NCBI RefSeq assembly: GCF_001482385.1
Contig: NZ_CP013611.1
Location: forward strand, 1,488,001 to 1,552,000
Length of the DNA: 64,000 nucleotides
Direction of reading: 5' to 3'
Origin: Pseudoalteromonas rubra
GTDB taxonomy: Bacteria; Pseudomonadota; Gammaproteobacteria; Enterobacterales; Alteromonadaceae
The notes under the pieces are model-generated. The model worked only from the letters and a program-made list of their open reading frames with translations. It made no database searches and had not been told where the DNA came from. Positions 37,417-47,378 of the stretch are shown here, one piece after another; position 1 is the stretch's first letter, and each line of letters begins with the position of its first letter. Made by a program: the position numbers and the translations under genes.

Positions 37417-39699
37417 ATGAGCAAAGCTTGGGGCCTCTTCGTGCTTCCCCTAATCAGTACAGCGACTTTTGCTAATTCGAACATTGATGGCCTTCAGTGT
37501 AAAGACTACTTTCAGCCTAAAAACTGGCAACCCATCGCTGATTTGCCCAATGGCGCTATCGATATTCAGTCAGATAATGTTGAATTGCAGGGCGTCGACA
37601 GTGCTGAATTCAGTGGCAATGTCGTAATAAGCTCCAATATAATGAGCTTATCAGCTCAAGCTGCACTGATAGACAAACAGCAAGGGCTACTCAACGCCAC
37701 TGGCCCACTCGTTTTTCAGGATAGATACACCCTGGTTAACAGTACCGGTATGTTTGCTAATCTCAAAGAGTACGAATTCAGCCTGCTCGGTGCAGATTAT
37801 TGGCTGACTCAACAAAATGGCCATGGTAGCGCCGAAAAACTGCATGCCACCGCCAATCAGGTTGATTTGCTCAACTCCAGCTTTACCACATGTCCCGGAG
37901 AAACCCCATTCTGGTCAATTGAGGCCAGCAATATCGTCATGAATCGTGACAGTGGCTGGGGAGAAACGCACCATACTCTCCTTAAAATATTAGATACACC
38001 GGTTATCTATGTGCCCTATTTTACATTTCCCATTGATAATCGCCGTAAATCCGGCGTGCTCACGCCGACGATTAGCAGCTCCAGTCGTCGAGGGTTAGGG
38101 ATTGCAGTGCCATACTATTTAAATCTGGCACCGAATTATGACGCAACTATCACACCGCGCTATATGTCTAAAAAAGGCACTCAGCTGATTTCGGAATTTC
38201 GTTACCTGACCAAACATCATCAGGGCCAGCTGGCCGTAGAGTTTCTGGAACAGGACGATTCTGCCAAACAACTTGATGAGCGGTATTTGGTCAACTGGAC
38301 ACAAAACAGCTATTTTGACGAAAACTGGCGCGCCAGTGTTGACATCACCAATGTCAGTGACGATGCCTATATTTCAGATTTAGACTCCCAATACGCCAAT
38401 GAAACAGACACTCAGCTTTACCGTACCGGCCAGCTCAGCTATCTGGGAGAGGAATGGGCCGTTGACCTGAAGATCCAAAACTTCGAAGTTTTGGGTAACC
38501 ATACAGAGTCCTATGCGGTATTGCCCCAACTCACTGTTAATCACGTGACACAAAACTATCAAGGGTTTAATTGGGGGCTCACGGGCCAAATCAGCCACTT
38601 TACAAACGATGAACTAACCGTTACAGACGCAACCCGAATTCACCTCGAGCCGAGTATGTCTTATGACTACAACGCCTATGCCTGGTCATTTGCATCTAAC
38701 CTGAGCCTGATGCATACCTATTATGAGCAGGACGGAGATGAGGCGTTCTCACAATCTCAATATAAAAAGTCAGTTTCCCGTACGCTCCCTAAACTGCGCT
38801 TGCATGGTCAGCTAAACCTGGAACGACCAACTAACTTTATTTTGCAACAAGGTACGCAAACGCTGGAACCACAGATCCAGTATTTGTATACACCCAAAAA
38901 AGACCAATCCGGTATCGCATTGTATGACACCATCAAAATGCAGGACGACTTTTTTGGTCTGTTCCGCGAACAGCGCTTTTCTGGCGTTGACTTTATCGCA
39001 CAGGCAAACCAATTTACACTGGGCGCAACGACCCGAATGTTCGACAGTAACAACAGCGAACGCTTTAACTTCAGCATGGGTCAGATCCTCTACCTGAGTG
39101 ACTCAGCCAAGCCCACAGAACAATCTCTGGAAACCAATTTACTGACACAGGACAATCAGGAATTTGGCAGTAAAAACTACAATGCCTTGTTTGCAGCCGA
39201 AAGTATGCTGCACTGGCACCGTCGTTGGTACTTCTCAGCCGGTTTACAGTATGATGCCGATGAGAAAGAGCTGATCCAGTCTCACATGACACTCGATTAT
39301 CGAGGCAGTAATAAAAAGCTCGTTCAATTGAACCATCACTACGCCAGTGATGTCTCAGGATACGAAATTGATCAAATCGGTCTGTTCAGTAGTTTACCCA
39401 TTAACGAGAACTGGCAGCTGGTTGCCAGCTATCATCGTGATATGACGGCAAACCGCAGCGTTGAAGTATTTGCAGGTCTGCAATACGAATCATGCTGCTG
39501 GGCGGTGCGCATAACAGGTAAACGTCAAATACAAACTGACCTTAACCAAACGATTTCGCGTGATGACGCAATTTTTGACACAAGCTTTGGTATCAATTTT
39601 GTGTTAAAAGGGTTAGGCAGCAAATCAAGATATGATGCTAGCCAGTTACTACGTTCGGGTATCTTTGGTTACCGCAGACCGTTCTTTTTAAATAATTAA
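37417..39699 (+). CDS. lptD: LptD, LPS-assembly outer membrane protein
   Basis: 760 aa. Signal peptide about 1-20 (ends TFANS), an OstA-like periplasmic beta-jellyroll (about 45-160), then the 26-strand LptD barrel. The four disulfide cysteines are present: Cys28, Cys159 and the adjacent pair Cys693-Cys694 in YESCCWAV, matching the E. coli 31/173/724/725 pattern. With LptE it inserts LPS into the outer leaflet. First gene of the conserved lptD-surA-pdxA-rsmA-apaG-apaH run; surA follows after 14 bases. Confidence 0.95.
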   Translation: MSKAWGLFVLPLISTATFANSNIDGLQCKDYFQPKNWQPIADLPNGAIDIQSDNVELQGVDSAEFSGNVVISSNIMSLSAQAALIDKQQGLLNATGPLVFQDRYTLVNSTGMFANLKEYEFSLLGADYWLTQQNGHGSAEKLHATANQVDLLNSSFTTCPGETPFWSIEASNIVMNRDSGWGETHHTLLKILDTPVIYVPYFTFPIDNRRKSGVLTPTISSSSRRGLGIAVPYYLNLAPNYDATITPRYMSKKGTQLISEFRYLTKHHQGQLAVEFLEQDDSAKQLDERYLVNWTQNSYFDENWRASVDITNVSDDAYISDLDSQYANETDTQLYRTGQLSYLGEEWAVDLKIQNFEVLGNHTESYAVLPQLTVNHVTQNYQGFNWGLTGQISHFTNDELTVTDATRIHLEPSMSYDYNAYAWSFASNLSLMHTYYEQDGDEAFSQSQYKKSVSRTLPKLRLHGQLNLERPTNFILQQGTQTLEPQIQYLYTPKKDQSGIALYDTIKMQDDFFGLFREQRFSGVDFIAQANQFTLGATTRMFDSNNSERFNFSMGQILYLSDSAKPTEQSLETNLLTQDNQEFGSKNYNALFAAESMLHWHRRWYFSAGLQYDADEKELIQSHMTLDYRGSNKKLVQLNHHYASDVSGYEIDQIGLFSSLPINENWQLVASYHRDMTANRSVEVFAGLQYESCCWAVRITGKRQIQTDLNQTISRDDAIFDTSFGINFVLKGLGSKSRYDASQLLRSGIFGYRRPFFLNN

Positions 39700-39713
39700 C
39701 AACAAAGACTCTT

Positions 39714-41000
39714 ATGAATTTAAAAAAGCTATTATTAGTTCCAATTTTAAGTATGACGCTGGCACAACCCGTTTGGGCTGAGCGTGTCCAGCTGGACAAA
39801 GTAGTCGCAACGGTTAACGACGGTGTGGTACTGAAAAGTGAAGTGGACAAGATCCTTAATCGCGTAAAAGAACAAGCTGAGCAGCAAAACACTGAGCTGC
39901 CGTCAGATAAGGTACTGCGCATCCAGGCTATTGAAAAACTCATTGACCAGGTGCTGATGGAACAAATGGCTGCGCGCATGGGCATGGAAATTTCAGATGC
40001 TCAGCTTGATCAGACACTGGCCAGTATGGCAAAAGATCAAGGTGGCAACATTGCAGATTTACGTAATTCGATTGAAGCCACAGGCGAGAGTTTCCAGGCA
40101 TATCGAGAAGAAATTCGTACTGAAATCATGGTTTCACAAGTACAGCGCGCTGCGGTGGATCGCCGTATCTATATCAGCCCGCAGGAAATTGCCAATTTAC
40201 AACAAATTTTGGCACAACAAACTGGCCAGTCGGAAGAATATGATATCGGCCACATCCTGATCAAAGTTGAGAGCAAAGCGAATCCGGAAGACATCGAAGA
40301 TGCCCGTGAACGTGCTGAAAAAGTCATCGAATTTCTTAATGAGGGCCGCGAATTCAAGCGTATCGCCATCGCCTCATCGAGTGGTGCTAAAGCACTGGAT
40401 GGCGGTCAGCTAGGCTGGATGGGCATCAATGAAATGCCAACACTGTTTGCAGAAGCGGTAAAAGGCAAGAAAAAAGATGACATCATCGGCCCACTGCGCT
40501 CTGGTGCCGGTTTCCATATTCTGAAAGTACAAGACATTCGCGGACGCCAGGTGGTTGAGCGGGTGGAAATGCGCTCTCGTCATATCCTGGTGAAGCCGTC
40601 TATCATCCTCAGCGAAGAAAAAGCACGAGATATGTTAGCAGGCTTTGTGACAGATCTGCGTAATGGCAATGCAGACTTTGCTGAGCTGGCTAAAGCGCAT
40701 TCTGAAGATCCAGGTTCGGCGTTAAAAGGCGGTGAATATGACTGGACAGACCCGACGACTTACGTACCCGCATTTCGTGATGCCTTAATGTCACTGGAAC
40801 AAAACGAAATCAGTGAGCCATTCAGAAGCACCTTCGGCTGGCACATCGTTCAGTTGCTTGATAAGCGCGTTGCTGATAAAACAGAACAAGCAAAAGCAAA
40901 CCGTGCCCACCAACTTCTGTTTCGTCGTAAGTTTAAAGAAGAAAGCTTTAAGTGGATGCGTGAAATGCGCGAACAGGCGCACATAGAAGTAATCGACTAA
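39714..41000 (+). CDS. surA: SurA, periplasmic chaperone and peptidyl-prolyl isomerase
   Basis: 428 aa, the size of E. coli SurA. Signal peptide (about 1-22, ends QPVWA|ER), N-terminal chaperone module (about 25-165), then two parvulin domains starting near [13 protein letters not shown] (about 175) and [11 protein letters not shown] (about 285), and a C-terminal helix. It delivers unfolded outer membrane proteins, including LptD, to the BAM complex. pdxA follows after 13 bases. Confidence 0.95.
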   Translation: MNLKKLLLVPILSMTLAQPVWAERVQLDKVVATVNDGVVLKSEVDKILNRVKEQAEQQNTELPSDKVLRIQAIEKLIDQVLMEQMAARMGMEISDAQLDQTLASMAKDQGGNIADLRNSIEATGESFQAYREEIRTEIMVSQVQRAAVDRRIYISPQEIANLQQILAQQTGQSEEYDIGHILIKVESKANPEDIEDARERAEKVIEFLNEGREFKRIAIASSSGAKALDGGQLGWMGINEMPTLFAEAVKGKKKDDIIGPLRSGAGFHILKVQDIRGRQVVERVEMRSRHILVKPSIILSEEKARDMLAGFVTDLRNGNADFAELAKAHSEDPGSALKGGEYDWTDPTTYVPAFRDALMSLEQNEISEPFRSTFGWHIVQLLDKRVADKTEQAKANRAHQLLFRRKFKEESFKWMREMREQAHIEVID

Positions 41001-41013
41001 TAGAAGAACTAAG

Positions 41014-42006
41014 ATGAGTTTAAGAATCGCAATCACCCCCGGCGAACCGGCAGGGATAGGGCCTGATTTGGTCATCAAACTTGCACAACACGACTGGCCA
41101 GCACAGCTGGTCGCGGTTGTGGATAAAGACATCATGCTACAGCGTGCCAGGGAGCTGAATACATCTATTAAGCTCATCCCATTTGACCCTGATGCACCCG
41201 CTGCGGCTGCACCACCTGGCAGTATTTATTACCTTCAGGTAGAGCGCGGTTGTGACGTCAAAGCAGGTGAGCTGGACGAGCGCAACGGTCAGTACGTCTT
41301 AGATACCTTACGTATCGCCTCTGAAAAAAATATGGACGGCACATTCGACGCCGTCGTGACAGGGCCCGTGCACAAAGGGATTATTAACCGTGCTGGTATT
41401 TCCTTCAGTGGTCACACTGAATATTTTGCGCAGCAGTCCAACACCCCCGATGTGGTGATGATGCTGGCCACCGAAGGGCTCCGTGTGGCGCTGGTCACAA
41501 CACATATTCCGTTGGCTTACGTGTCTAAAGCCATTACCCACGAGCGGCTCACGAAAGTAGCACATATTCTTTATCAAGACTTGCAAACCAAGTTTGGTAT
41601 AGAGCAGCCAAATGTCCTGGTATGCGGGCTAAATCCACATGCTGGTGAAGGTGGTCATCTGGGCAATGAAGAAATTGATACCATAGAGCCGGTGTTGGCC
41701 GAGCTCAATGCACAGGGCATGCATTTTGTTGGCCCACTCCCCGCCGACACTCTATTTCAGGCGAAATATCTCGAAAATACCGATGCCGTATTGGCAATGT
41801 ATCACGATCAGGGTTTACCTGTGTTAAAATACAAAGGATTTGGCAATTCGGTAAATATTACACTCGGATTGCCCTTCATCCGCACTTCTGTTGACCATGG
41901 CACGGCACTCGATCTCGCCGCCAGTGGCAACGCAGAAGTCGGTAGTTTCGAATTAGCGATCCGCGAAGCAATTAAGCTCGCCACCGAGAAAACACAGAGT
42001 TCATGA
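41014..42006 (+). CDS. pdxA: PdxA, 4-hydroxythreonine-4-phosphate dehydrogenase
   Basis: 330 aa. It oxidises 4-phosphohydroxy-L-threonine with NAD in the DXP-dependent pyridoxal phosphate pathway. Conserved blocks: [13 protein letters not shown] at the start, [13 protein letters not shown], the zinc-binding [22 protein letters not shown] and [12 protein letters not shown], together carrying the metal-ligand histidines. Its stop overlaps the rsmA start by four bases. Confidence 0.95.
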   Translation: MSLRIAITPGEPAGIGPDLVIKLAQHDWPAQLVAVVDKDIMLQRARELNTSIKLIPFDPDAPAAAAPPGSIYYLQVERGCDVKAGELDERNGQYVLDTLRIASEKNMDGTFDAVVTGPVHKGIINRAGISFSGHTEYFAQQSNTPDVVMMLATEGLRVALVTTHIPLAYVSKAITHERLTKVAHILYQDLQTKFGIEQPNVLVCGLNPHAGEGGHLGNEEIDTIEPVLAELNAQGMHFVGPLPADTLFQAKYLENTDAVLAMYHDQGLPVLKYKGFGNSVNITLGLPFIRTSVDHGTALDLAASGNAEVGSFELAIREAIKLATEKTQSS

Positions 42007-42809
42007 CAGATAAAGTACATTTGGGCCACCGAGCCCGTAAACGCTTCGGCCAAAACTTCCTTAACGACAGCAACATCATCGATAAGATTGTGACGGCTAT
42101 CGATCCCAAGCCCGGAGACAATCTGGTAGAGATAGGTCCAGGTTTAGGTGCCATCACTGAGCCCGTGGTAGAGCTGAGTGACCAGCTAACTGTTGTGGAA
42201 CTGGATCGCGATCTGGCAGAACGCCTGATCCACCACCCTTTTATGGGACCAAAGCTCACGGTACATCAGGGCGACGCTATGAAGTTTGACTTTTCTACGC
42301 TCCTGAAAGGCGACGAAAAGCTCAAGATTTTTGGTAACCTGCCCTATAACGTCTCTACGCCCCTGCTGTTTCATTTATTTGAATTTGCAGATCAGGTTGA
42401 GCACATGCATTTCATGCTGCAAAAAGAGGTGGTAAACCGTATGGTCGCGGGACCAGGCAGTAAAGCCTACGGCCGCTTAAGTGTCATGACACAATACTAT
42501 TGCCATGCCATTCCAGTGATCCAGGTTCCTCCTACGTGCTTTAAGCCAGCACCCAAAGTTGACTCTGCGGTTGTGAGATTGATCCCCAAAGATGCGCAAC
42601 AGCGCAGTGCTAAGAGCACCAAAGTGCTTAATACTGTGTGTCTTGAGGCTTTTAACCAAAGACGTAAAACATTGCGCAACAGTTTGTCGAACCTGATGAC
42701 TGCCGAGCAACTGAGTAACCTTGGGATCGACCCGGGTTTACGTGCTGAAAATATTTCCCTTTCGCAATTTATTGAGATAGCAAACTGGATCTATGACAAC
42801 AAAGAGTGA
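42003..42809 (+). CDS. rsmA: RsmA (KsgA), 16S rRNA A1518/A1519 dimethyltransferase
   Basis: 268 aa. [12 protein letters not shown] at the N-terminus is the family hallmark; the SAM site is [11 protein letters not shown] and the catalytic motif is [12 protein letters not shown] (N-L-P-Y). It dimethylates two adenosines in helix 45 during late 30S assembly. Overlaps pdxA upstream by four bases and apaG downstream by 17 bases, so all are translated from one mRNA. Confidence 0.95.
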   Translation: MTDKVHLGHRARKRFGQNFLNDSNIIDKIVTAIDPKPGDNLVEIGPGLGAITEPVVELSDQLTVVELDRDLAERLIHHPFMGPKLTVHQGDAMKFDFSTLLKGDEKLKIFGNLPYNVSTPLLFHLFEFADQVEHMHFMLQKEVVNRMVAGPGSKAYGRLSVMTQYYCHAIPVIQVPPTCFKPAPKVDSAVVRLIPKDAQQRSAKSTKVLNTVCLEAFNQRRKTLRNSLSNLMTAEQLSNLGIDPGLRAENISLSQFIEIANWIYDNKE

Positions 42810-43182
42810 GATCGGCTCACCGATCAAAGTATCTGTAGAAGCCTTCTATGTTGAAGGCCAATCTCAGCCAGAAAAAGACAAATATGTCTTTGCCTATACC
42901 ATCACCATTAAAAATCACAGCTTGTGTAATGCCAAGCTGGAAAGCCGCTATTGGCTGATAACCGACGCCAACGGTAAAGAAACCGAAGTCGAAGGTGATG
43001 GCGTCGTTGGTGAGCAGCCGACTATTCGTCCGGGAGAAAGCTACCAATACACCAGCGGTGCAGTATTAGATACGCCAGTTGGCACAATGGAAGGCTACTA
43101 TGTGATGCGTAATGAATTTGGCACTGAATTTCGCGCTCCAATCCAGGTCTTCAGACTGAGCCGTCCGGATATCCTGCACTAA
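42793..43182 (+). CDS. apaG: ApaG protein
   Basis: 129 aa, a fibronectin-III-like beta-sandwich. Family blocks [26 protein letters not shown] and [20 protein letters not shown] are intact. Function is poorly defined; linked genetically to cobalt and magnesium sensitivity and encoded with ApaH throughout gammaproteobacteria. The start (42793) lies inside rsmA and the TAA shares one base with the apaH ATG (43182). Confidence 0.93.
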   Translation: MTTKSEIGSPIKVSVEAFYVEGQSQPEKDKYVFAYTITIKNHSLCNAKLESRYWLITDANGKETEVEGDGVVGEQPTIRPGESYQYTSGAVLDTPVGTMEGYYVMRNEFGTEFRAPIQVFRLSRPDILH

Positions 43183-43979
43183 TGGCCAACTATGTGGTCG
43201 GCGATCTGCAAGGCTGCTTTACACCGTTAAAGCAGCTGTTGCAGGAAGTTGCCTTCACCCCAGCCCGTGACCACCTTTATCTGGTAGGCGATATTGTAGC
43301 CCGGGGTCCAGATTCACTCGGCTGTCTCGACTTTGTGTTTCGCCATCAGGATTGCGTCACTATCACCCTCGGCAATCACGACTTGCACCTTATCTGCAAT
43401 GTATTGCTTGGCAAAACGCCCAACCCTAAGGACAAACTCGACGCCCTATACCAGCACCCGCAATTACCAGATTACCTGACCTTTTTGCGCCGTCAGCCAT
43501 TGTGTGTGTATCTTGATAACTATCGCACTTTTATTTCTCATGCCGGTATTCACCCTGATTGGGAGATAGAACAAGCCCTGTCTTTGGGCCGCTGGGCTCA
43601 ACAAAAATACCAAGGCGATGAGGCTAGCCAGTTTCTACCCGCGATGTACGGTAAAGAGCCTCGTCTGCTACTTGATACTGATGAACAAAGCCGCTTTAAT
43701 ACCATAGTCAATGTATTTACCCGGATGCGCTTCCTGACTACGCAGTGGCATCTCGATTTTGACAATAAAGGCACACTCGATGATGCCGGCGAATTACGTC
43801 CCTGGTTTACTCATCCGCGCTTCCAAAATGACACCAATCGTTACCTTTTTGGGCACTGGGCTGCCTTGCAAGGGATCACAAAAGTCCCCAATGTCACTGC
43901 TTTAGATACAGGATGTGTGTGGGGAGGACCGATGACCCTGCTTGATTTAGACGCAAATGAGCAAATTTCGAGCAATTAA
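43182..43979 (+). CDS. apaH: ApaH, symmetrical bis(5'-nucleosyl)-tetraphosphatase
   Basis: 265 aa, a calcineurin-like phosphoesterase. Metal motifs in order: VGDLQGCF (GDxxG), GDIVARGPDS (GDxxxRG), LGNHDLH (GNHE/D), and HAGIHP. It hydrolyses Ap4A to two ADP and removes Np4-type caps from RNA 5' ends. Last gene of the lptD run; no terminator is visible before the chemoreceptor gene 113 bases on. Confidence 0.95.
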   Translation: MANYVVGDLQGCFTPLKQLLQEVAFTPARDHLYLVGDIVARGPDSLGCLDFVFRHQDCVTITLGNHDLHLICNVLLGKTPNPKDKLDALYQHPQLPDYLTFLRRQPLCVYLDNYRTFISHAGIHPDWEIEQALSLGRWAQQKYQGDEASQFLPAMYGKEPRLLLDTDEQSRFNTIVNVFTRMRFLTTQWHLDFDNKGTLDDAGELRPWFTHPRFQNDTNRYLFGHWAALQGITKVPNVTALDTGCVWGGPMTLLDLDANEQISSN

Positions 43980-44092
43980 CTGTTTCTCAGCCGATTTTAC
44001 TGAATTTTGAATTCACATCTGCTATAAAATACTTAACTATCGCGCAATAAATCCGATAAGCATTCATTCAGCTTTAATTTGATGGTACCCGT

Positions 44093-46108
44093 ATGAATTT
44101 GACTGTAAGCCAACGTATCTGGGGTGGTTTTATCATAATCACTCTACTCCTGTTGATGATCGGAGGAAACTCGCTGCTAAGGATCGCCAATATAGATAAT
44201 TCCACAAGACTGGTTAATTCGCTTTCATTGCCCGCTCTGGACAGCAGTGCTGCGTTACAAATTGAGTTCACTCAGATGAGTAAGCTCGCCCAGGGGAGTT
44301 ACTTCACGCAATCACCAGACGAACTGAACTCACTCAAGGCAAAATTCAATGGCCGTCAGCAGGCGTTCAATAAAACCTTTTCTGAGTTAGGTGCTGTGGT
44401 TGATCAAGACCCTGGTCTGGCACAAAGCAAACGCCAGGTCGAATCAAGCTTCAACCAATTTTCGACCTCTGTGCAGGACTTGTTGAGTAACAAGGCCCGC
44501 GAACTGATGTTGGTAAAGACACTTAAACAACAACTTGAAGACACAGAAATGGCCGCTGAGGATGCCACGACAGTGGTGCTGGATATCCTTGATTTAGACG
44601 GCTTACAGGATAGTGACAATCGCGCCTATCAGGCAGCAACAAAATTAGAAAACCTGTTTAGTTCTGCTGTGACAACCAGTACAGATATGATGACTATCAA
44701 AGAGCGCAACACGCTGGACATCGTTGAAAAGGAACAGGCCTATGTTTTGGAAGAGCTGGAACGCAATATGTCTTTAATGACAGCTACAGTGGCGCAGCTA
44801 GACAGCACATTGGTAGACGACTTACAACAATACTATGATGACCTGTTAACTCAGCTAAAGGGTTCTAATAGCATTTCCAGCAATGTGGGTCAGCTAATCG
44901 CGGCACGACAAACAACTCGTACAGAGTTAGACACCGCAGAAGCGACCACCAATACCGCCCTGAAACAGCTTGGTGAACTGGTCGCACAGTCAAAACAACT
45001 GGCGTTTGATATTCAGGATGAAGTACGCGCAGACGTTACCTCTGCAAATATGTGGACCTGGGTAGGTATGATCATGGCTGCCTTGTTGGCAATTGTCATC
45101 GCATACCTGACTGTCAGTCGTATTACTAAGCCATTGTCTGAAGTTAATCGCGTCTTAAATATCGTCGCTCGTGGCGACATGACCCAGACACTGGATGACT
45201 CAGCAAAAGATGAGTTTGGTGAGCTGGCGCGCAGCTGTAACAGCCTCATAGCCAGCTTACGAGAGTTGATCACCGGTATCGTGTCACGCTCAACTCAGCT
45301 TGCTGCTGCCTCTGAAGAGACCTCAGCCATTACCATTGAGTCCAGCCAGGCAATTAAGAGCCAGCAGTCTCAGGTTGAACAGGCCGCGACGGCAACCACT
45401 GAGATGAGCAGTACAGCCCATGGCGTGAGCAACAGTGCCCATCAGGCATTGCAGGAAATCAAAAATGCCGATAAAGAGGCCGAGCGCGTTAAGGGCATTT
45501 CTCAGGATAACAAGCACACCATTGAACAGCTGGCTCATGAAGTCGAAGCGGTGTCTGAAGTAATCAACAAGCTACATCAGGACAGTTCAGCGATTGGTGG
45601 CATCCTGGATGTGATCCGCGGTATTGCAGAACAAACTAACCTTCTTGCCCTGAATGCCGCCATAGAAGCAGCTCGTGCTGGTGAACAGGGTCGTGGATTT
45701 GCGGTTGTTGCCGACGAAGTGCGCTCCCTGGCCAGCAAAACACAGGAGTCGACTCAAGAGATCCAGGCGATGATCGAGTCGCTGCAAAGTGGTGCAGAAG
45801 AGGCCGTCAGCGCGATGTCGAAAGGCCAGCAGCAAGCTGAGTCTTGTGTCCATCAAAGCGATGTGGCCAATGAGGCACTGAATTCAATCACGGACGCCGT
45901 GTCTCGTGCACATGACGTGAGTGAAGAAATTGCCAACGCGGCCAATGAACAGCAACAAGTCTCTCAGGAGATCAGTGAACGTCTTGAATCCATTGTGACC
46001 ATCGCCGAACAAACGGCTGAAGGCGCGAACCAGACATCGATTTCGAGCTCAGAAGTGGCTAAGCTAGCCGAAGAGCTGAGACTGTCTGTTGACCAGTTCA
46101 GAGTCTGA
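44093..46108 (+). CDS. Methyl-accepting chemotaxis protein
   Basis: 671 aa. First membrane helix about 9-29, a large periplasmic helical sensor region (about 30-315, four-helix-bundle-like, ligand unknown), second membrane helix about 319-340, HAMP domain (about 341-395, [13 protein letters not shown]), then the cytoplasmic coiled coil. The hairpin tip that binds CheA/CheW is complete ([20 protein letters not shown], about 513-532). No C-terminal CheR-tethering pentapeptide is seen; it ends LSVDQFRV. A terminator follows. Confidence 0.93.
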   Translation: MNLTVSQRIWGGFIIITLLLLMIGGNSLLRIANIDNSTRLVNSLSLPALDSSAALQIEFTQMSKLAQGSYFTQSPDELNSLKAKFNGRQQAFNKTFSELGAVVDQDPGLAQSKRQVESSFNQFSTSVQDLLSNKARELMLVKTLKQQLEDTEMAAEDATTVVLDILDLDGLQDSDNRAYQAATKLENLFSSAVTTSTDMMTIKERNTLDIVEKEQAYVLEELERNMSLMTATVAQLDSTLVDDLQQYYDDLLTQLKGSNSISSNVGQLIAARQTTRTELDTAEATTNTALKQLGELVAQSKQLAFDIQDEVRADVTSANMWTWVGMIMAALLAIVIAYLTVSRITKPLSEVNRVLNIVARGDMTQTLDDSAKDEFGELARSCNSLIASLRELITGIVSRSTQLAAASEETSAITIESSQAIKSQQSQVEQAATATTEMSSTAHGVSNSAHQALQEIKNADKEAERVKGISQDNKHTIEQLAHEVEAVSEVINKLHQDSSAIGGILDVIRGIAEQTNLLALNAAIEAARAGEQGRGFAVVADEVRSLASKTQESTQEIQAMIESLQSGAEEAVSAMSKGQQQAESCVHQSDVANEALNSITDAVSRAHDVSEEIANAANEQQQVSQEISERLESIVTIAEQTAEGANQTSISSSEVAKLAEELRLSVDQFRV

Positions 46109-46129
46109 TATCTGTTAATGAGTAATGTC

Positions 46130-46164
46130 AAAGGCCCGCTCAGTGAGCGGGCCTTTCTGTTGCA
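46130..46164 (+). terminator. Terminator after the chemoreceptor gene
   Basis: AAAGGCCCGCT (46130-46140) pairs with AGCGGGCCTTT (46146-46156) around CAGTG; a short T-rich tail (CTGTTG) follows. Very stable 11-bp stem. Confidence 0.85.
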
Positions 46165-46313
46165 ATCTAGACAACATTTATACCAATTTTTTACTTAAGA
46201 TAAATAGTGCTTTTCTGATCAGGACATACAGGCCCATCGTAACCACTCCGTCAACAGTTTTAATTTAGGGGACAATCCTGCACACTTACGCGGTTTTTAA
46301 CGGAGTAAAAATA

Positions 46314-47073
46314 ATGAAAAAAACACTGTCTCTAATTGCACTTTCTACTTTACTGGGTGGCTGCTACTCCAGCCCTGAATCTGTCAATAGCACAGCGCGT
46401 TTTGCAAGCCCGGAGGTAAATAAATCCCCTTTTCACCTCAGTCTGTCTTTGAGCACAGATACCCTTAATGTCATCCCGCTGAACACCACCGAATACGTGA
46501 CTGATGATTCGCATTTACGCGCTGCAGCAGAGCTGTCTTTGGGCAACGGTTTCGAATTAGGCTGGGCAGCCGGAGGAGAAGGAAAATACAGTCTGAAATA
46601 CCAGTTTTACGGCAAAAGCAGAGAAGAGGCCAGCAGCGGCGATGTCTCCCATGCCGTGAGTATCAGCTATGTCAGTGGTGATGACTCTGGAGTTGAAGCA
46701 GGCAATTATATCGGCGGTACCGCGTATAATAACGCTCACTGGGAATTTGATAAAAACGCCATCGATGTGGCGTTGATTAGTGGCTATCGCCTGACCCCGG
46801 AGCTTTTGCTATATGGTAGCGTGTTCTATCAGGACGGCGACATTGGACATTGACGGTCGTTATTACATCCCAAACTCCAGCACTTGCAAAACAAAATGTA
46901 AAACGGACCCCATCAACAGTGATGGTAAAAACTACGGTGTCAGTCTAGCGCTTGAGTATACTTTCACACGCAACCTATTTGGTACGCTTGAGGTCACTCA
47001 ACATCACGCCGATTGGTTTAACAGAAGCCAGTCAAAGTCTACTGCAAACTTTAATTTAGGCTATCGGTTTTAA
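46314..47073 (+). pseudogene. Outer-membrane-type lipoprotein interrupted by a one-base frameshift
   Basis: Frame A (46314-46853) begins MKKTLSLIALSTLLGGCYSS with a lipobox (Cys17) and continues with amphipathic beta-strands typical of a small barrel. It stops at TGA inside GDIGH. Frame B continues from about 46845 to 47073 with IDGRYYIPNSS, a short CxxxC pair and strands ending ...NLGYRF, the terminal-Phe signature of outer membrane barrels. Dropping one G at 46845/46846 joins them as YQDGDIDIDGRYY, about 252 aa. The family is unrecognised. The sequence on both sides is intact, so either a recent lesion or a base-call error. A ribosome site (ACGGAG) precedes the ATG. Confidence 0.75.
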
Positions 47074-47378
47074 CAACAAAATGCCTGGTATATGGCAGTC
47101 TATCTTATCAACCTGGCGATAAGATATGTCTAGATGCTCCATGCAGTCATTGCCAGCCCAAATGCCTCTGCGATTCCTGTAAGCACAAAGAGGCGACAAC
47201 TTGCAAGGCAGTCTGATTACACTAATTCAGCCACCTCACTAATTTCGTGACTCCGAATTACACCACCTGCATGTAGACAGTATCATTGAGGTGAAAGCGA
47301 GGTGAAGCCCAGCAATAGACCCAGTCAGGTTAAGCATAGCCATCACTAACTGGATCTATATCCTCACTTTTACTTTGG
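47074..47378. other. 305-base gap without a gene; one hairpin
   Basis: TATCTTATC (47101-47109) and GATAAGATA (47118-47126) form a perfect 9-bp hairpin 27 bases after the lipoprotein frame ends, without a following T-run. The remainder lies between convergent genes and shows no gene, tRNA or repeat. Confidence 0.5.

Noticed and set aside
10880..46190. Shared 11-mer ATACCAATTTT at 10880-10890 and 46180-46190
   Set aside because: The match does not extend beyond 11 bases on either side, so it is too short to support a dispersed repeat within this window.
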